From Escherichia ruysiae (lineage in GTDB: Bacteria > Pseudomonadota > Gammaproteobacteria > Enterobacterales > Enterobacteriaceae): a stretch of DNA of 64,000 bases. This document shows positions 10,225 to 20,249 of the stretch, in pieces. Positions within the stretch are counted from its first letter, which is position 1; every line of letters starts with the position of its first letter. The DNA is taken from the NCBI RefSeq assembly GCF_031323975.1, contig NZ_JAVIWS010000001.1, positions 2,542,001-2,606,000 of the forward strand, given 5' to 3'. The position numbers were made by a program, and so were the translations under genes. The notes beneath the pieces are model-generated. The model saw only the letters and a list, made by a program, of their open reading frames with translations. It had not been told where the DNA came from and searched no databases.

Positions 10225-11991
10225 ATGAATAATTCTATTAGCCATAAATTTCATTACATTAGTCGGAGCGAATACCAGGAATTGTTAGCCGTATCCCGTG
10301 GCGAAGCCGTTGCCGATTATATTATTGATAATGTCTCTATTTTGGATCTGATCAATGGCGGAGAAATTTCCGGCCCGATTGTGATTAAAGGGCGTTACAT
10401 TGCTGGTGTTGGCGCAGAATACGTCAACGCTCCGGCTTTGCACCGAATTGATGCTAACGGCGCAACGGCAGTACCAGGATTTATTGATGCTCACCTGCAT
10501 ATTGAATCCAGCATGATGACGCCAGTCACCTTTGAAACCGCCACCCTACCACGCGGCCTGACAACTGTTATTTGCGATCCCCATGAAATCGTCAATGTCA
10601 TGGGCGAATCCGGATTCGCCTGGTTTGCTCGCTGCGCAGAACAGGCAAAGCAGAATCAGTATTTGCAAGTCAGCTCTTGCGTACCCGCACTGGAAGGCTG
10701 CGATGTAAACGGCGCCAGTTTTACTCTCGAACAGATGCTCGCCTGGCGAGATCACCCGCAGGTTACCGGCCTCGCGGAAATGATGGACTACCCTGGCGTA
10801 ATTAGCGGGCAGGATGCGCTGCTCGATAAACTGGACGCGTTTCGCCATCTGACGCTGGACGGTCACTGCCCCGGTTTAGGCGGTAAAGAACTTAACGCCT
10901 ATATTGCTGCCGGTATTGAAAACTGCCATGAGAGCTATTTGCTGGAAGAAGGCCGTCGGAAATTACAACTCGGCATGTCGTTGATGATCCGCGAAGGATC
11001 CGCTGCCCGCAACCTCAACGCGCTGGCTCCGTTAATCAACGAATTTAATAGCCCGCAATGTATGCTCTGTACCGATGACCGTAACCCGTGGGAAATCGCC
11101 CATGAAGGGCATATCGATGCCTTAATTCGCCGCCTGATCGAACAGCACAATGTGCCGCTGCATGTGGCATATCGCGTCGCCAGTTGGTCAACAGCGCGCC
11201 ATTTTGGTCTTAATCATCTCGGTTTACTGGCGCCCGGCAAGCAGGCCGATATCGTCCTGTTAAGTGATGCGCGTAAGGTCACGGTGCAGCAGGTACTGGT
11301 GAAAGGCGAACCGATTGACGCGCAAACCTTGCAAGCACAAGAGTCGGCGAGACTGGCGCAATCCGCCCCACCGTATGGCAATACTATTGCTCGCCAGCCG
11401 GTTTCCGCCAGCGACTTTGCCCTACAATTTACGCCCGGAAAACGCTATCGGGTCATTGACGTTATCCATAATGAGCTGATTACGCACTCCCGCTCCAGCG
11501 TCTATAGTGAAAATGGTTTTGATCGCGATGATGTGTGCTTTATTGCCGTGCTTGAGCGTTACGGGCAACGACTGGCTCCGGCCTGTGGTTTGCTTGGGGG
11601 CTTTGGTCTGAATGAAGGTGCACTGGCTGCGACGGTTAGCCATGACAGCCATAACATTGTGGTGATCGGTCGTAGTACGGAAGAGATGGCGCTGGCGGTA
11701 AATCAGGTGATTCAGGATGGCGGCGGGCTGTGTGTGGTGCGTGACGGTCAGGTGCAGAGCCATCTACCGTTGCCCATTGCCGGCCTGATGAGCACCGACA
11801 CGGCGCAGTCGCTGGCGGAGCAAATTGACGCCCTGAAAGTTGCCGCCCGCAAATGTGGTTCGTTACCGGATGAACCGTTTATTCAGATGGCGTTTCTTTC
11901 CCTGCCAGTGATCCCCGCGTTGAAACTGACCAGCCAGGGGTTGTTTGATGGCGAGAAGTTTGCCTTCACTACGCTGGAAATTGCGGAATAA
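10225..11991 (+). CDS. ade: Adenine deaminase
   Basis: 588-residue metal-dependent amidohydrolase converting adenine to hypoxanthine and ammonia. The metal-binding motif DAHLHIESS is near residue 90, followed by [16 protein letters not shown] and TDDRNPWE, the other amidohydrolase ligands. The C-terminal domain contains [15 protein letters not shown]. Length equals the K-12 enzyme. It is divergent from the adenine permease gene adeQ. It converges on uhpT, and the uhpT terminator abuts its stop codon. Confidence 0.97.
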   Translation: MNNSISHKFHYISRSEYQELLAVSRGEAVADYIIDNVSILDLINGGEISGPIVIKGRYIAGVGAEYVNAPALHRIDANGATAVPGFIDAHLHIESSMMTPVTFETATLPRGLTTVICDPHEIVNVMGESGFAWFARCAEQAKQNQYLQVSSCVPALEGCDVNGASFTLEQMLAWRDHPQVTGLAEMMDYPGVISGQDALLDKLDAFRHLTLDGHCPGLGGKELNAYIAAGIENCHESYLLEEGRRKLQLGMSLMIREGSAARNLNALAPLINEFNSPQCMLCTDDRNPWEIAHEGHIDALIRRLIEQHNVPLHVAYRVASWSTARHFGLNHLGLLAPGKQADIVLLSDARKVTVQQVLVKGEPIDAQTLQAQESARLAQSAPPYGNTIARQPVSASDFALQFTPGKRYRVIDVIHNELITHSRSSVYSENGFDRDDVCFIAVLERYGQRLAPACGLLGGFGLNEGALAATVSHDSHNIVVIGRSTEEMALAVNQVIQDGGGLCVVRDGQVQSHLPLPIAGLMSTDTAQSLAEQIDALKVAARKCGSLPDEPFIQMAFLSLPVIPALKLTSQGLFDGEKFAFTTLEIAE

Positions 11992-12017
11992 AAAAATGCC
12001 CGGCGTCATGCCGGGCA
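11990..12017 (-). terminator. Rho-independent terminator of uhpT
   Basis: Read leftward: an 8-bp stem TGCCCGGC/GCCGGGCA with a 5-nt loop at 11997-12017, followed by a T run (the A run at 11990-11996). It touches the ade stop codon. Confidence 0.85.
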
Positions 12018-12034
12018 AAAGTCACCAGTTACGT

Positions 12035-13426
12035 TTATGCCACTGTCAACTGCTGAATTTTTTTCTCGCGGCGGATTTTGCGTTCTTCCATCACCGCGAC
12101 TATCGCCATCAGACAGATACAGCCAATTGCGGCGATATCCAGCGCGGCGAAGGTTCCAGCCCAGCCGGTGAGGCCGAATACCGGAGTACCATCGGCAATC
12201 ATCCCCAGACCTAACTTGGCAAAGCTGTCACCAATCAGGTAGGCGAAGGTGCCTTTAATCCCGTCGGCAGCGCCGATCGCTTTTTTCGGTACAAAGCCAA
12301 CAGCCGCCACGCCAATCAACAGTTGCGGACCAAATACCAGGAAACCTAATGCAAAGAGAGAAGCCAGGTAGATATATTGATTGCTGGCGTGCTGATACAC
12401 ACCGAGTGTCGCGATAATCAGCGCCAGCGCGATGCAGGCTACCAGGCCACGGCGACCGTTCGCCAGGTCAGAGAGCCAGCCCCACAGCAGAGTACCGACC
12501 AGTGCGCCTGCTTCAAACAGCGTAAAGCCCTGAATCGCCACCGCTTTAGAGAGTTTCAGTTCCTGGAACGCGTATACGGTTGACCACTGGTCGATACCAA
12601 TACGCACCACGTACAGGAAGATGTTGGCGAAGCACAGCAGCCAGATCACTTTGTTTTTCAGCACATACTCAACAAAGATCTGCCACTTGGTCATATCCGT
12701 GGATTCCGTCTCTTTGTCCTCTTCGCTGATCTCTTCACCAAACAGTTCTTCGGCTTTACCGAGGCCATACGCTTCAGGGGAGTCACTGCCGTAACGCAGG
12801 CCGATAAAACCGACAATCAGCGCGATAATCGACGGGAAAATAAACATGCCGATCACATGACCGTCGAACAGGTAATTTGCGCCGAACAGCGCCACACCCG
12901 CCGCGCCCGCACCGCCGAGGTTGTGGGAAATGTTCCAGAAACCGAGAAACGTCCCGCGCTTACGACGCGGCGTCCATTTGGTGATGGTGGAATAACTGCA
13001 TGAGCCGCCAGTACTCTGGAAAAAGCCGCTTAAGGCGTAAAACGCAATCATCAGGAACAGGCTAACCGAGCCGCTGCCCATACTGGCGCTGAAGCCCAGC
13101 ATACAAATGGCAGAGAGGATCAGCATGAAAGGCAGGAACTGTTTGGTGTTTTTGCCGTCGGCGTAGTAGGAGACCAGCGTTTTACCCACGCCATAAGTGA
13201 TGGAGAAGCCCAGGCCGATCATCCCCAACTGCGTCATGCTCAACCCGTAAGTGGAGATCATGTCGTTCTGCGCAATGTTAAAGTTCTTGCGAATCAGATA
13301 CATCGTCAGGTAGCCAATAAAGACCACCAAGTAGGATTGCATGAACGGTTTGAACCACATTTTGCGCCGCACTTCGAGCGGAAGATCCAGAGTCGGCTTG
13401 CGAACCTGGTTGAGGAAAGCCAGCAT
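12035..13426 (-). CDS. uhpT: Hexose-6-phosphate:phosphate antiporter UhpT
   Basis: 463-residue organophosphate:phosphate antiporter (MFS, 12 helices) that brings in glucose-6-phosphate in exchange for inorganic phosphate, and also fosfomycin. It starts [16 protein letters not shown] with AGGAGT upstream of ATG 13424-13426. Conserved charged residues of the family appear at YLIRKNFN near residue 44 and in the GIDQWSTVY segment. It is transcribed separately from uhpABC and is activated by phospho-UhpA. A large inverted repeat lies in its leader. Length is as in K-12. Confidence 0.97.
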   Translation of the reverse strand: MLAFLNQVRKPTLDLPLEVRRKMWFKPFMQSYLVVFIGYLTMYLIRKNFNIAQNDMISTYGLSMTQLGMIGLGFSITYGVGKTLVSYYADGKNTKQFLPFMLILSAICMLGFSASMGSGSVSLFLMIAFYALSGFFQSTGGSCSYSTITKWTPRRKRGTFLGFWNISHNLGGAGAAGVALFGANYLFDGHVIGMFIFPSIIALIVGFIGLRYGSDSPEAYGLGKAEELFGEEISEEDKETESTDMTKWQIFVEYVLKNKVIWLLCFANIFLYVVRIGIDQWSTVYAFQELKLSKAVAIQGFTLFEAGALVGTLLWGWLSDLANGRRGLVACIALALIIATLGVYQHASNQYIYLASLFALGFLVFGPQLLIGVAAVGFVPKKAIGAADGIKGTFAYLIGDSFAKLGLGMIADGTPVFGLTGWAGTFAALDIAAIGCICLMAIVAVMEERKIRREKKIQQLTVA

Positions 13427-13628
13427 GGGTTACTCCTGATTTCCCATCATTCTTCAAGCCGCAGGTGCTTTAGCTGCATGTATTCCTGCAACTTGAATTA
13501 ATTGGGGAAAGAATTAATGAATGATGGCATTGTAAAAATCAGCAGCCAATCAGGCCTGAGATAGTGTCCAGGCAAAACCTGGAAAATTTCTTAGTTTTGC
13601 CGGATATGAGGTAAAAAGGTGAGATGTA
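13427..13628 (-). promoter_or_regulatory. uhpT promoter and leader, with a 45-nt inverted repeat
   Basis: The 202-bp gap between uhpC and uhpT must hold the UhpA and CRP sites. Read leftward, a CCAGG...CCTGG dyad at about 13569-13583 lies where UhpA would bind. An imperfect palindrome, TTCAAGCCGCAGG at 13453-13465 against CCTGCAACTTGAA at 13485-13497, would form a hairpin in the uhpT leader mRNA. Site assignments are tentative. Confidence 0.5.
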
Positions 13629-14948
13629 TCACGCTTCGCGCGGTGCCTGAGCATTCAAAAAGGGCAGTAATAGCAAGGCCGAGATCCCGGCGGCAATGGA
13701 GATAACCACAAAAAAACCGCTCCAGTGCCAGGTATCGAGCACTTTCGCCAGCGGCCAACCAGCAAGCGACGCCCCCAGGTAAGCAAACAAGCCGACAAAC
13801 CCCGTCGCCGCCCCTGCCGCTTCTTTGTGGGAACACTCTGCTGCTGCCATACCGATTAACATCTGTGGGCCAAAAACAAAAAAACCAATGGTGAAGAAGC
13901 AAGTCGCCTGCATCACGTAGCTGGCAAACGGCATTAGCCACAGCGAGCCGACTGATAGCAAAATCCCGGCGGCGAAAATCAAATTCATCGGCCCACGGTT
14001 GCCGTTAAACAGTTTGTCCGAACCCCAACCGGCAACCAGCGCACCGATAAATCCGCCCAGTTCAAACATCGTCACCGCTGTATTCGCCGTGACCAGATCG
14101 ACGCCCAGCGTCTCGGACATGTACAAGTTGCCCCAGTCGTTGATCGCTGCGCGAACCACGTAGACCAGCACGTAGCAGAACGAAAGCAACCAGATATACG
14201 GATTCAGCAACACATATTTGGTGAGGATCTCTTTACGCGTCAGCCCTGCGCCTTCCTGCTGCTGGGCGACCTCCAGCGCGTCGTGTCGCCATTCGCCGAC
14301 CGCCGGTAAACCTAATGCCTGCGGGCGATCGCGCAGTCGCCAGCAAAGAAAAATCCCCACGACTATCGCCATACAACCGGCAACCATCATCCCGATACGC
14401 CAGCTGTAATGCAGCGCAACTGCCGCCATCACAATAGGGATCAACGCGCCGCCAACGTTATGCGCCGTGTTCCATAACGCCCACCAACCGCCGCGCTCGG
14501 TACGTGAATACCAGGCGGTTAACAGCCGCGCACAAACCGGCGAACCCCAGCCCTGGAAAAAAGCGTTCAACACCCAGAGCACGGCAAACGCCCATAGCGA
14601 AGTGGAAAATCCAAACAGAATGTTGATGATGCCAGTCGCAATAAGCCCCATCCCCATAAAATAACGCGCATTTGAGCGGTCGCTGACAATGCCGGAAACA
14701 AACTTCGACAAGCCGTAGGTGATGTAAAACAGGGTTGCTAACAGGCCGATATCGCTACGACTTAGCACACCGGTGGCAAGGATTTCTGGCATAGCGGCGT
14801 TAAAACTCTTACGCGTGAAATAAAACAGCGCATAGCCCAACCAGATTGTCAGCAAAATATGCCGACGCCAGTAACGATAGCGGGCATCAATTTCACGTTT
14901 ATCGCTTATTAGCGGCGCGTCGGCAGGTGCTTTCAGGAACTGCAACAT
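13629..14948 (-). CDS. uhpC: Glucose-6-phosphate membrane sensor UhpC
   Basis: 439-residue UhpT-like MFS protein that senses external glucose-6-phosphate and activates the kinase UhpB. It shares with UhpT the FYFTRKSFNAA segment and the INDWGNLYMSE segment. I choose the ATG at 14946-14948 (MLQFLKAPADAPL), giving the K-12 length; an extra in-frame ATG and a TTG lie just upstream. It follows uhpB after 9 nt, so the two are translationally close. UhpC transports poorly and acts as a receptor. Confidence 0.95.
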   Translation of the reverse strand: MLQFLKAPADAPLISDKREIDARYRYWRRHILLTIWLGYALFYFTRKSFNAAMPEILATGVLSRSDIGLLATLFYITYGLSKFVSGIVSDRSNARYFMGMGLIATGIINILFGFSTSLWAFAVLWVLNAFFQGWGSPVCARLLTAWYSRTERGGWWALWNTAHNVGGALIPIVMAAVALHYSWRIGMMVAGCMAIVVGIFLCWRLRDRPQALGLPAVGEWRHDALEVAQQQEGAGLTRKEILTKYVLLNPYIWLLSFCYVLVYVVRAAINDWGNLYMSETLGVDLVTANTAVTMFELGGFIGALVAGWGSDKLFNGNRGPMNLIFAAGILLSVGSLWLMPFASYVMQATCFFTIGFFVFGPQMLIGMAAAECSHKEAAGAATGFVGLFAYLGASLAGWPLAKVLDTWHWSGFFVVISIAAGISALLLLPFLNAQAPREA

Positions 14949-14957
14949 CATCAAGCC

Positions 14958-16466
14958 TTACACATAACGTTGGGGTAGAGAGACACTGACGCGCGTGCCG
15001 TGCAGACAGGATATGGTCAAGGTGCCACCCAACGCCGTTACGCGCTCGCGCATTCCGGTGAGACCAAAACCGTGTTGCCCTGAATCTGGCGGCAAACCGC
15101 TACCATCGTCGTCAATCACCAGCATTAATCGCTCATCCTGCTGCCAGCCTTGCAGCGTGACCGCACTGGCATCGGCATGTTTCACAATGTTGTTCAGCCC
15201 TTCCTGGCAGACACGAAACAGCGTCACACGCTGGTTTTCACTTAATGCTGATTCATCTATCCGCCATTCAAGATGACTGACAATGCCGCGACCTTCCAGC
15301 TCCATTTCTCGCATCAATGAACGGATAGCCTGCTCCAGGGTGAGATCATCCAACTGGCGCGGACGTAACCGTCCTAATAAGCGGCGCACCGCGTCGTAAA
15401 CGCCCAGCGACAGTTGTTCGATTAACTGCCCGCTCTGCTTCACGCTGGCGTTATCTGCCGCCAGCCGCTGAACAATGCCCGCCTGAGTACGAATGGCGGT
15501 GATGGTCTGACCGATATCGTCGTGCAGTTCACGCGCCACATCGCGGCGCACGCTCTCTTCGGTTTCCAGCAAACGTTCGGCAAGATGCTGATTGCGTGCC
15601 AGCTCCTTTTGCAGCGACTGGTTAAGTTCACGCAACCGCTGGATGCCTGCGCCCAGTAACAGCCCTGTCAGACTTTGCACCAAAAGCGAGAGCAATAAAT
15701 CTACCGGATGATCGCGCCATGTCTGGCTGGCAATCAGTGCAATGGCATTCATCAACGTCGCAATCAGCGCCCCTTGCCAACCATAGTGCCAGGCCAGAGC
15801 GATAATCGGCAGCGCCAGGCAGAATGGCGTAAAACGCGACAGTTCGTTCGGCAGTCCCAATTGCAGCCAGAGGCTGATAACAAACAGCAGCAAGTACCAA
15901 ATCAGATGCCGCCCGCGCCAGTTTATCGGCTGAGAAACCAGCGACGGCCCTAGCGGCAGCCAGGTGTTATTAGCCAGGTAGTGCCAGAACACAAGGCAAA
16001 CAGGAGCCAGCGTCAGACCACCTGTTAAGGTTAATAACAGCGCGTTCCACGATTCGTTACCATACCCGTGCCAAAGCCAGGGCAGCGACTGTAACAACGC
16101 TGCCGCCGTTAACGCAGCCCCCTGTAACAACAATGTGCGCCAGTCGCGCTGATGGCGAAAGCGGGAAATCAACGCCACGGGCAGTAACGTCAATAAACTA
16201 CCAATCATCAATAACGGAAAATGCGTTAACCCGACAGCCTGCGTCAGCCAGTAAATCAGCAGCCATTCCGCGCCCAGCAACACGGGCCAGTATCCGCGCG
16301 GGCATTGCAACATCAGCCCCAGTCGCAGACCAAACGGAAACAGCAATACCGCCAGATCCGGTCGTTCAACCAGATGCAGGCTAATACTCCACAGGCAAAA
16401 CCATGCGGCAGAGAAGATAAAAAAGCAGGAAATTACAGTATTTAAGCGGGAGAAAAATGTCTTCAT
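14958..16466 (-). CDS. uhpB: Sensor histidine kinase UhpB
   Basis: 502-residue kinase: an N-terminal half with about eight membrane helices, then a dimerisation/phosphoacceptor domain with [15 protein letters not shown] (phosphorylated His near residue 315) and a GHKL ATP-binding domain ending with [11 protein letters not shown]. It phosphorylates UhpA on signal from UhpC. ATG 16464-16466 overlaps the uhpA stop (TGATG), so translation is coupled. Compared with the K-12 protein as I recall it, there is a two-residue insertion in a loop (WHGYGNESW). Confidence 0.95.
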   Translation of the reverse strand: MKTFFSRLNTVISCFFIFSAAWFCLWSISLHLVERPDLAVLLFPFGLRLGLMLQCPRGYWPVLLGAEWLLIYWLTQAVGLTHFPLLMIGSLLTLLPVALISRFRHQRDWRTLLLQGAALTAAALLQSLPWLWHGYGNESWNALLLTLTGGLTLAPVCLVFWHYLANNTWLPLGPSLVSQPINWRGRHLIWYLLLFVISLWLQLGLPNELSRFTPFCLALPIIALAWHYGWQGALIATLMNAIALIASQTWRDHPVDLLLSLLVQSLTGLLLGAGIQRLRELNQSLQKELARNQHLAERLLETEESVRRDVARELHDDIGQTITAIRTQAGIVQRLAADNASVKQSGQLIEQLSLGVYDAVRRLLGRLRPRQLDDLTLEQAIRSLMREMELEGRGIVSHLEWRIDESALSENQRVTLFRVCQEGLNNIVKHADASAVTLQGWQQDERLMLVIDDDGSGLPPDSGQHGFGLTGMRERVTALGGTLTISCLHGTRVSVSLPQRYV

Positions 16467-17056
16467 CACCAGCCATCAAACATGCGGCGAGCCAGTTCAA
16501 CATCGTTACTGACGCCCAGTTTGTCCATCAGATTAGCGCGATGTACGTGCACAGTTTTCGGCGACAAGCCCAGTTCGGCGGCAATCTCTTTCACCGCCAT
16601 CCCTTGCGCCAGCTTTTCCGCTACCTGACGTTCGCGTTTGGTCAGCGGATCCTGACGACCGGATGCCAGTTTAATGGCGATATCTGGCGTCAGATAACAG
16701 CCGCCCGTGGCAACGGTATGCACCGCAGCAATCAGTTCGTCCGGGCTACAGCGTTTGGAGAGAAAGCCGCGTGCCCCCGCATTGAGCGCCTGTTCAACCA
16801 GCGCCGGACTGTCGTGAACGGAGAGCATAATTGTCGCCATGCCTTTCGGTAGTTGGCTTAGCAGCTCCAGACCGGAAATATCCGGCATAGAGATGTCGCA
16901 AATACACACCTGCACACCGCGCCCTGGCAACCCGGCCAGCGCCTCGCGCCCCGAACCAAACTCGGCAACTACCTGCAAATCAGGTTCCAGCCCCAGCAAC
17001 TGCGCAAAGCCGGAGCGGACGATAAGGTGATCGTCTATAAGGGCAACGGTTATCAT
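16466..17056 (-). CDS. uhpA: Response regulator UhpA (NarL/LuxR type)
   Basis: 196-residue activator of uhpT. Receiver domain: acidic pair D8-D9, phospho-acceptor D54 in CDISMPDI, and a Lys in LSKRCSP. The LuxR-type helix-turn-helix at about 140-190 has [15 protein letters not shown] and [16 protein letters not shown]. It heads the uhpABC operon and its stop overlaps the uhpB start. Read leftward it lies after the ilvN terminator. Confidence 0.97.
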   Translation of the reverse strand: MITVALIDDHLIVRSGFAQLLGLEPDLQVVAEFGSGREALAGLPGRGVQVCICDISMPDISGLELLSQLPKGMATIMLSVHDSPALVEQALNAGARGFLSKRCSPDELIAAVHTVATGGCYLTPDIAIKLASGRQDPLTKRERQVAEKLAQGMAVKEIAAELGLSPKTVHVHRANLMDKLGVSNDVELARRMFDGW

Positions 17057-17074
17057 GGTCTTGTCCTGGCGGGT

Positions 17075-17107
17075 AAAAAAAACGCGCTTACCTTAACGAT
17101 AAGCGCG
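17075..17107 (-). terminator. Rho-independent terminator of ilvBN
   Basis: Read leftward: stem CGCGCTTA/TAAGCGCG (17083-17107) followed by eight T (A run 17075-17082). It lies between ilvN and uhpA, which suggests uhpA has its own promoter inside or after it. Confidence 0.85.
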
Positions 17108-17129
17108 CCGCTGTTCAAGCCTTGAGCGG

Positions 17130-17420
17130 TTACTGAAAGAACACAGCAATCTTGTTAAACATGGTCGGGTCGGACTGATTACGCTGCACTTTTACCACAT
17201 CTTCCAGTTTGTCTATCTGGCTTATCATCTGCTCCAGCCGCTGATCATCATTCACCAGTAGCCAGATATGGCTTTTGTCGCTGTCCTGAACAGGCAGACA
17301 GAGAATGCCCTCAACGTTAAAGGCGCGGCGGGCAAAAAGCCCACAAACGTGGGTCATTACACCAGGATGGTTGCGAACGGTGAGTTCCAGAATCACGTTG
17401 TCATGAGTTGTATTTTGCAT
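17130..17420 (-). CDS. ilvN: Acetolactate synthase I small regulatory subunit
   Basis: 96-residue regulatory subunit of acetohydroxyacid synthase I, one ACT domain ([29 protein letters not shown], given as a family region at residues 9-38). It binds valine and gives feedback inhibition and full activity to IlvB. It begins 3 nt after the ilvB stop, so the two are co-translated. Length as in K-12. Confidence 0.96.
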   Translation of the reverse strand: MQNTTHDNVILELTVRNHPGVMTHVCGLFARRAFNVEGILCLPVQDSDKSHIWLLVNDDQRLEQMISQIDKLEDVVKVQRNQSDPTMFNKIAVFFQ

Positions 17421-17423
17421 GGT

Positions 17424-19112
17424 TTATTCCCCCACCATTTCAGTATTCGCCGCACCTGGCGGCACCATCGGGTAAACTTTTTCTTCCGCATCAATCCGTA
17501 CATGGATCAGTGCCGGACCAGGGCGATTAATCATTTCCTGCAATGCGGCCTGCGGATCGGCTTCGTTATTCAAATCACACGTTTCGAGGCCGAATCCGGC
17601 GGCAATCTGCATAAAGTTGATTTTGCCCGGATAAGTGGCAGCAAAAACACCCTGCTTGTAGAACAGACTTTGTTGCTGATGCACCAGCCCCAGAGCTTCG
17701 TTGTTCATCAGAATGATTTTGACATCAAGCTGGTTTTCGCTGGCGGTGGCCATCTCCTGAATATTCATCATCAGACTGCCGTCACCGGAAAAACACAACA
17801 CTTTGCGATCGGGGTTCGCCAGCGCCGCGCCAATCGCCGCAGGCAGGCCGAAGCCCATCGTACCCAGCCCACCGGAGGTCAGCCACTGACGTGGGCGATT
17901 GAGCGGATAGGCCTGCGCCGTCCACATCTGATGCTGACCAACATCAGTGGTAATAATCGCGTTGTCATCCACGCAGGCGGCAACGGCATTAATCAGGCCG
18001 TAATGTGTTAACGGATCGCACGCTTTTGGAATTGGACACGGGTATTCGCGCTGTAAATCAGCCACCAGTTGATGCCACTCTGCTCGCGGCTGGGCTTCCA
18101 CCTGCGGGATCAGTTGCGCCAGCACGTCATCGACATCCGCCTGTATCGCCACATGCGGTTGCTTCACTTTACCCAGCTCTGCGCGGTCAATATCCACATG
18201 GATGATTTTGGCGTTCGGACAGAACTCCTCCGTTTTGCCAATCGCCCGGTCATCAAAACGTGCTCCGAGAACAATCAACAGATCCGCCTCCTGCAAGATA
18301 TAGTTGGTGCTGCGCACACCGTGCATCCCCAGCATACCCAGCGACAGTGGATGCGCTTTCGGCAACATGCCCAGCGCCATTAAGGTCATGGTGGTGGGCA
18401 ACTGGGCTTTCTCTGCCAGTTCACGCACCCGTGCAGGCGCGTTAATGACACCGCCCCCCAGATAAAGCACCGGGCGTTTGGCGGCGTTAATCATTGCCGC
18501 AGCGTCACGAACGCTTTCTTCGCTAAAGGTGGGGGCGGCGGCTTTTTCTGCCATAACAGGTTGTTCTTCAATCTCAAAAACCGCTGTTTGCACATCCTTA
18601 GGAATGTCTATCCACACCGGGCCAGGACGGCCTGATTGCGCAATGCGGAAGGCATCGCTCATGACCTGCGGGAGTTCTTCGATATGTCTGACCAGATAGT
18701 TATGTTTGGTGATGGGGATAGAGATGCCGTAGGTATCGACTTCCTGGAAAGCGTCGGTGCCAATCATTGAGGCAGGAACCTGACCGGTGATGCAAATCAG
18801 CGGGATAGAGTCCAGCCGCGCATCGGCAATGGCAGTCACCAGATTAGTCGCCCCCGGCCCACTACAGGCCATGCAAACTGCGGGTTTGCCGTCGGTACGC
18901 GCCATCCCCTGGGCGATAAATCCCGCGCCTTGTTCGTGACGAGCCAGAATATGGCGGATTTGCGTGCTTTGGCTTAAGGCGTCATAGACAGGGAGAATCG
19001 AGCCGCCAGGTATCCCCGTCACAATATTAATGCCCTGCTGTTCCAGAAAATGAACGATAAATTCTGCGCCAGTAAAACGCTTGCGTGTCGATATTATGCC
19101 CGAACTTGCCAT
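17424..19112 (-). CDS. ilvB: Acetolactate synthase I large catalytic subunit
   Basis: 562-residue thiamine-diphosphate enzyme that condenses two pyruvates to acetolactate, or pyruvate with 2-ketobutyrate, in valine/leucine/isoleucine synthesis. N-terminal PYR domain with the catalytic Glu in RHEQGAGF, a central FAD domain, and the C-terminal PP domain with the ThDP motif GDGSLMMNIQEMATA. Expression is under ivbL attenuation and CRP. Start ATG at 19110-19112. Confidence 0.97.
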   Translation of the reverse strand: MASSGIISTRKRFTGAEFIVHFLEQQGINIVTGIPGGSILPVYDALSQSTQIRHILARHEQGAGFIAQGMARTDGKPAVCMACSGPGATNLVTAIADARLDSIPLICITGQVPASMIGTDAFQEVDTYGISIPITKHNYLVRHIEELPQVMSDAFRIAQSGRPGPVWIDIPKDVQTAVFEIEEQPVMAEKAAAPTFSEESVRDAAAMINAAKRPVLYLGGGVINAPARVRELAEKAQLPTTMTLMALGMLPKAHPLSLGMLGMHGVRSTNYILQEADLLIVLGARFDDRAIGKTEEFCPNAKIIHVDIDRAELGKVKQPHVAIQADVDDVLAQLIPQVEAQPRAEWHQLVADLQREYPCPIPKACDPLTHYGLINAVAACVDDNAIITTDVGQHQMWTAQAYPLNRPRQWLTSGGLGTMGFGLPAAIGAALANPDRKVLCFSGDGSLMMNIQEMATASENQLDVKIILMNNEALGLVHQQQSLFYKQGVFAATYPGKINFMQIAAGFGLETCDLNNEADPQAALQEMINRPGPALIHVRIDAEEKVYPMVPPGAANTEMVGE

Positions 19113-19160
19113 ACTCCAGTCCTTTTCTTCTGAGCCGACTTTCCGGGGGCGCTTAAACGA

Positions 19161-19193
19161 AAAACCCCGCCCGGTTTGCGCCGGCGGGGTTTT
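19161..19193 (-). terminator. Attenuator terminator of the ilvBN operon
   Basis: Read leftward, a GC-rich hairpin (AAAACCCCGCC paired with GGCGGGGTTTT) lies between the ivbL leader peptide and ilvB and ends in a T run. With the Val/Leu-rich ivbL peptide it makes a classical translation-coupled attenuator. Confidence 0.88.
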
Positions 19194-19216
19194 GGAATCG
19201 TGTGTTGTTCCAGTCC

Positions 19217-19315
19217 CTACGGCGCATTGCCGACGACCACCACCACACGCACGACGACCACTGCGGCGGATGGCGCAGTTGGTAGTAGTTTTGCGTTGAG
19301 CATGGAAATAGTCAT
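19217..19315 (-). CDS. ivbL: ilvB operon leader peptide IvbL
   Basis: 32-codon leader beginning MTISMLNAKLLPTAPSAA and continuing with runs of valine broken by a single arginine, ending GNAP. The valine and leucine codons act as a gauge for charged tRNA: starving ribosomes stall and prevent the downstream terminator. Position, length and composition match K-12 IvbL, with one substitution near the N-terminus (I for T at position 3). Too short for ordinary gene calling but clearly real. Confidence 0.93.
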   Translation of the reverse strand: MTISMLNAKLLPTAPSAAVVVVRVVVVVGNAP

Positions 19316-19346
19316 TGGGGACCTTGTTGGTTTTGTGTTTAACAAT

Positions 19347-19353
19347 ATTTATA
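19347..19353 (-). promoter_or_regulatory. Probable -10 of the ilvB promoter
   Basis: TATAAAT on the minus strand, 32 nt ahead of the ivbL start. The -35 is poor, as expected for the known CRP dependence; a half-site-like ACGTGATCA lies near 19413-19421. Confidence 0.45.
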
Positions 19354-19444
19354 CAAGCACAGGTTTACAGGGGAGACAATGGAAAATTTTTCATCAAAGG
19401 AAAATTGAGGGATTGATCACGTTTTGTACTGAATCGCAGGTAAT

Positions 19445-19519
19445 AAAAAACCCCGCCGGAGCGAGGTTTCGTCAGCCGCTCGCGGCTGGTAACCGCAAAG
19501 CACACTGTATTATGTCAAC
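19445..19519 (-). ncRNA. istR: IstR-1 antisense RNA, inhibitor of tisB
   Basis: 75-nt RNA running from GTTGAC at 19519 down to a six-T end at 19445. The 3' half is a GC-rich terminator hairpin (CCTCGCTCCGGCGGGG). The 5' part pairs with the tisB mRNA at 19756-19776 over 21 nt with one G-U pair, covering the ribosome standby site. Size and ends match K-12 IstR-1. The longer IstR-2, started upstream from an SOS promoter, would share this 3' end. Confidence 0.95.
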
Positions 19520-19627
19520 ACTGAAAGTATACGTGTTCCGCATAGAACACGCAATTTCGGCACGAATTTTGACTTTTTTAACGCATAGTCGAGTATCGAT
19601 CACAGTTTGCAATTTGTCCAAAAATTA

Positions 19628-19657
19628 CTGTTTATTTATACAGTGCTCTTCTATAAT
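19628..19657 (+). promoter_or_regulatory. LexA box and promoter of tisB
   Basis: CTGTTTATTTATACAG at 19628-19643 is a near-perfect LexA operator. TATAAT follows at 19652-19657. The operator overlaps the -35 position, so LexA blocks transcription until SOS induction. Confidence 0.9.
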
Positions 19658-19755
19658 ATCACTGTACGCAATGTGTTATGCGGGGCCGCATCGTTACCCG
19701 GCGCACTAAGTCCTGGCTGAAACGGGTGGTGCCGTCAGCGCCTTAACCCCGCGTG

Positions 19756-19776
19756 AGCACACTGTGTTATGTCAAC
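19756..19776 (+). promoter_or_regulatory. IstR-1 target/ribosome standby site in the tisB leader
   Basis: The 21-nt segment is complementary to the 5' end of IstR-1 except for one wobble pair. It lies about 100 nt ahead of the tisB start, which is the known standby site for ribosomes on this structured mRNA. Confidence 0.85.
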
Positions 19777-19877
19777 AGCACAACGTTTCTCCTTGAGAGA
19801 CCGCGTGCACAACAGCTGGCAACAGGCAGCGGAAAGGTACGTCGGCTGGTAGTGCTCCTGAACCACAGGAGACGCGT

Positions 19878-19967
19878 ATGAGCCTGGTGGATATCGCCAT
19901 TCTTATCCTCAAACTCATTGTTGCAGCACTGCAACTGCTTGATGCTGTTCTGAAATATCTTAAGTAA
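19878..19967 (+). CDS. tisB: SOS-induced membrane toxin TisB
   Basis: 29-residue hydrophobic amphipathic peptide (starts MSLVDIAILILKLIV, ends LKYLK). It inserts into the inner membrane, lowers proton motive force and ATP, and favours persister formation after DNA damage. The second residue is Ser where K-12 has Asn. It is controlled by LexA at the promoter, IstR-1 at the standby site, and mRNA folding. The upstream tisA frame is not expected to be translated. Confidence 0.95.
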   Translation: MSLVDIAILILKLIVAALQLLDAVLKYLK

Positions 19968-19986
19968 TTCAGATTCAAGCCGCACT

Positions 19987-20017
19987 AAAGGGGAGCGGGA
20001 AACCGCTCCCCTTTTAT
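19987..20017 (+). terminator. Rho-independent terminator of tisB
   Basis: Stem AAAGGGGAGCGG/CCGCTCCCCTTT with a GAAA tetraloop, followed by TTAT, 20 nt after the tisB stop. Confidence 0.9.
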
Positions 20018-20249
20018 ATTCTGCTTGCAAATGGGTGTCGGATGCGATGCTGGCGGATGTGGCGTTAAGGTTTTATCCCTATTCCGGCAACATTTATTGC
20101 CGCTTTTGTTTATATATTCTGCCGTTTTTCTTATTACTATTCCTCATATATATCTGGCTAACATTTATCAATGTGATAGATTTCTCTCCCGCATTTATTC
20201 GAATGCGTAGTAACTTATTCTAAATATATTTTTATAAGCGTCTGTGATA

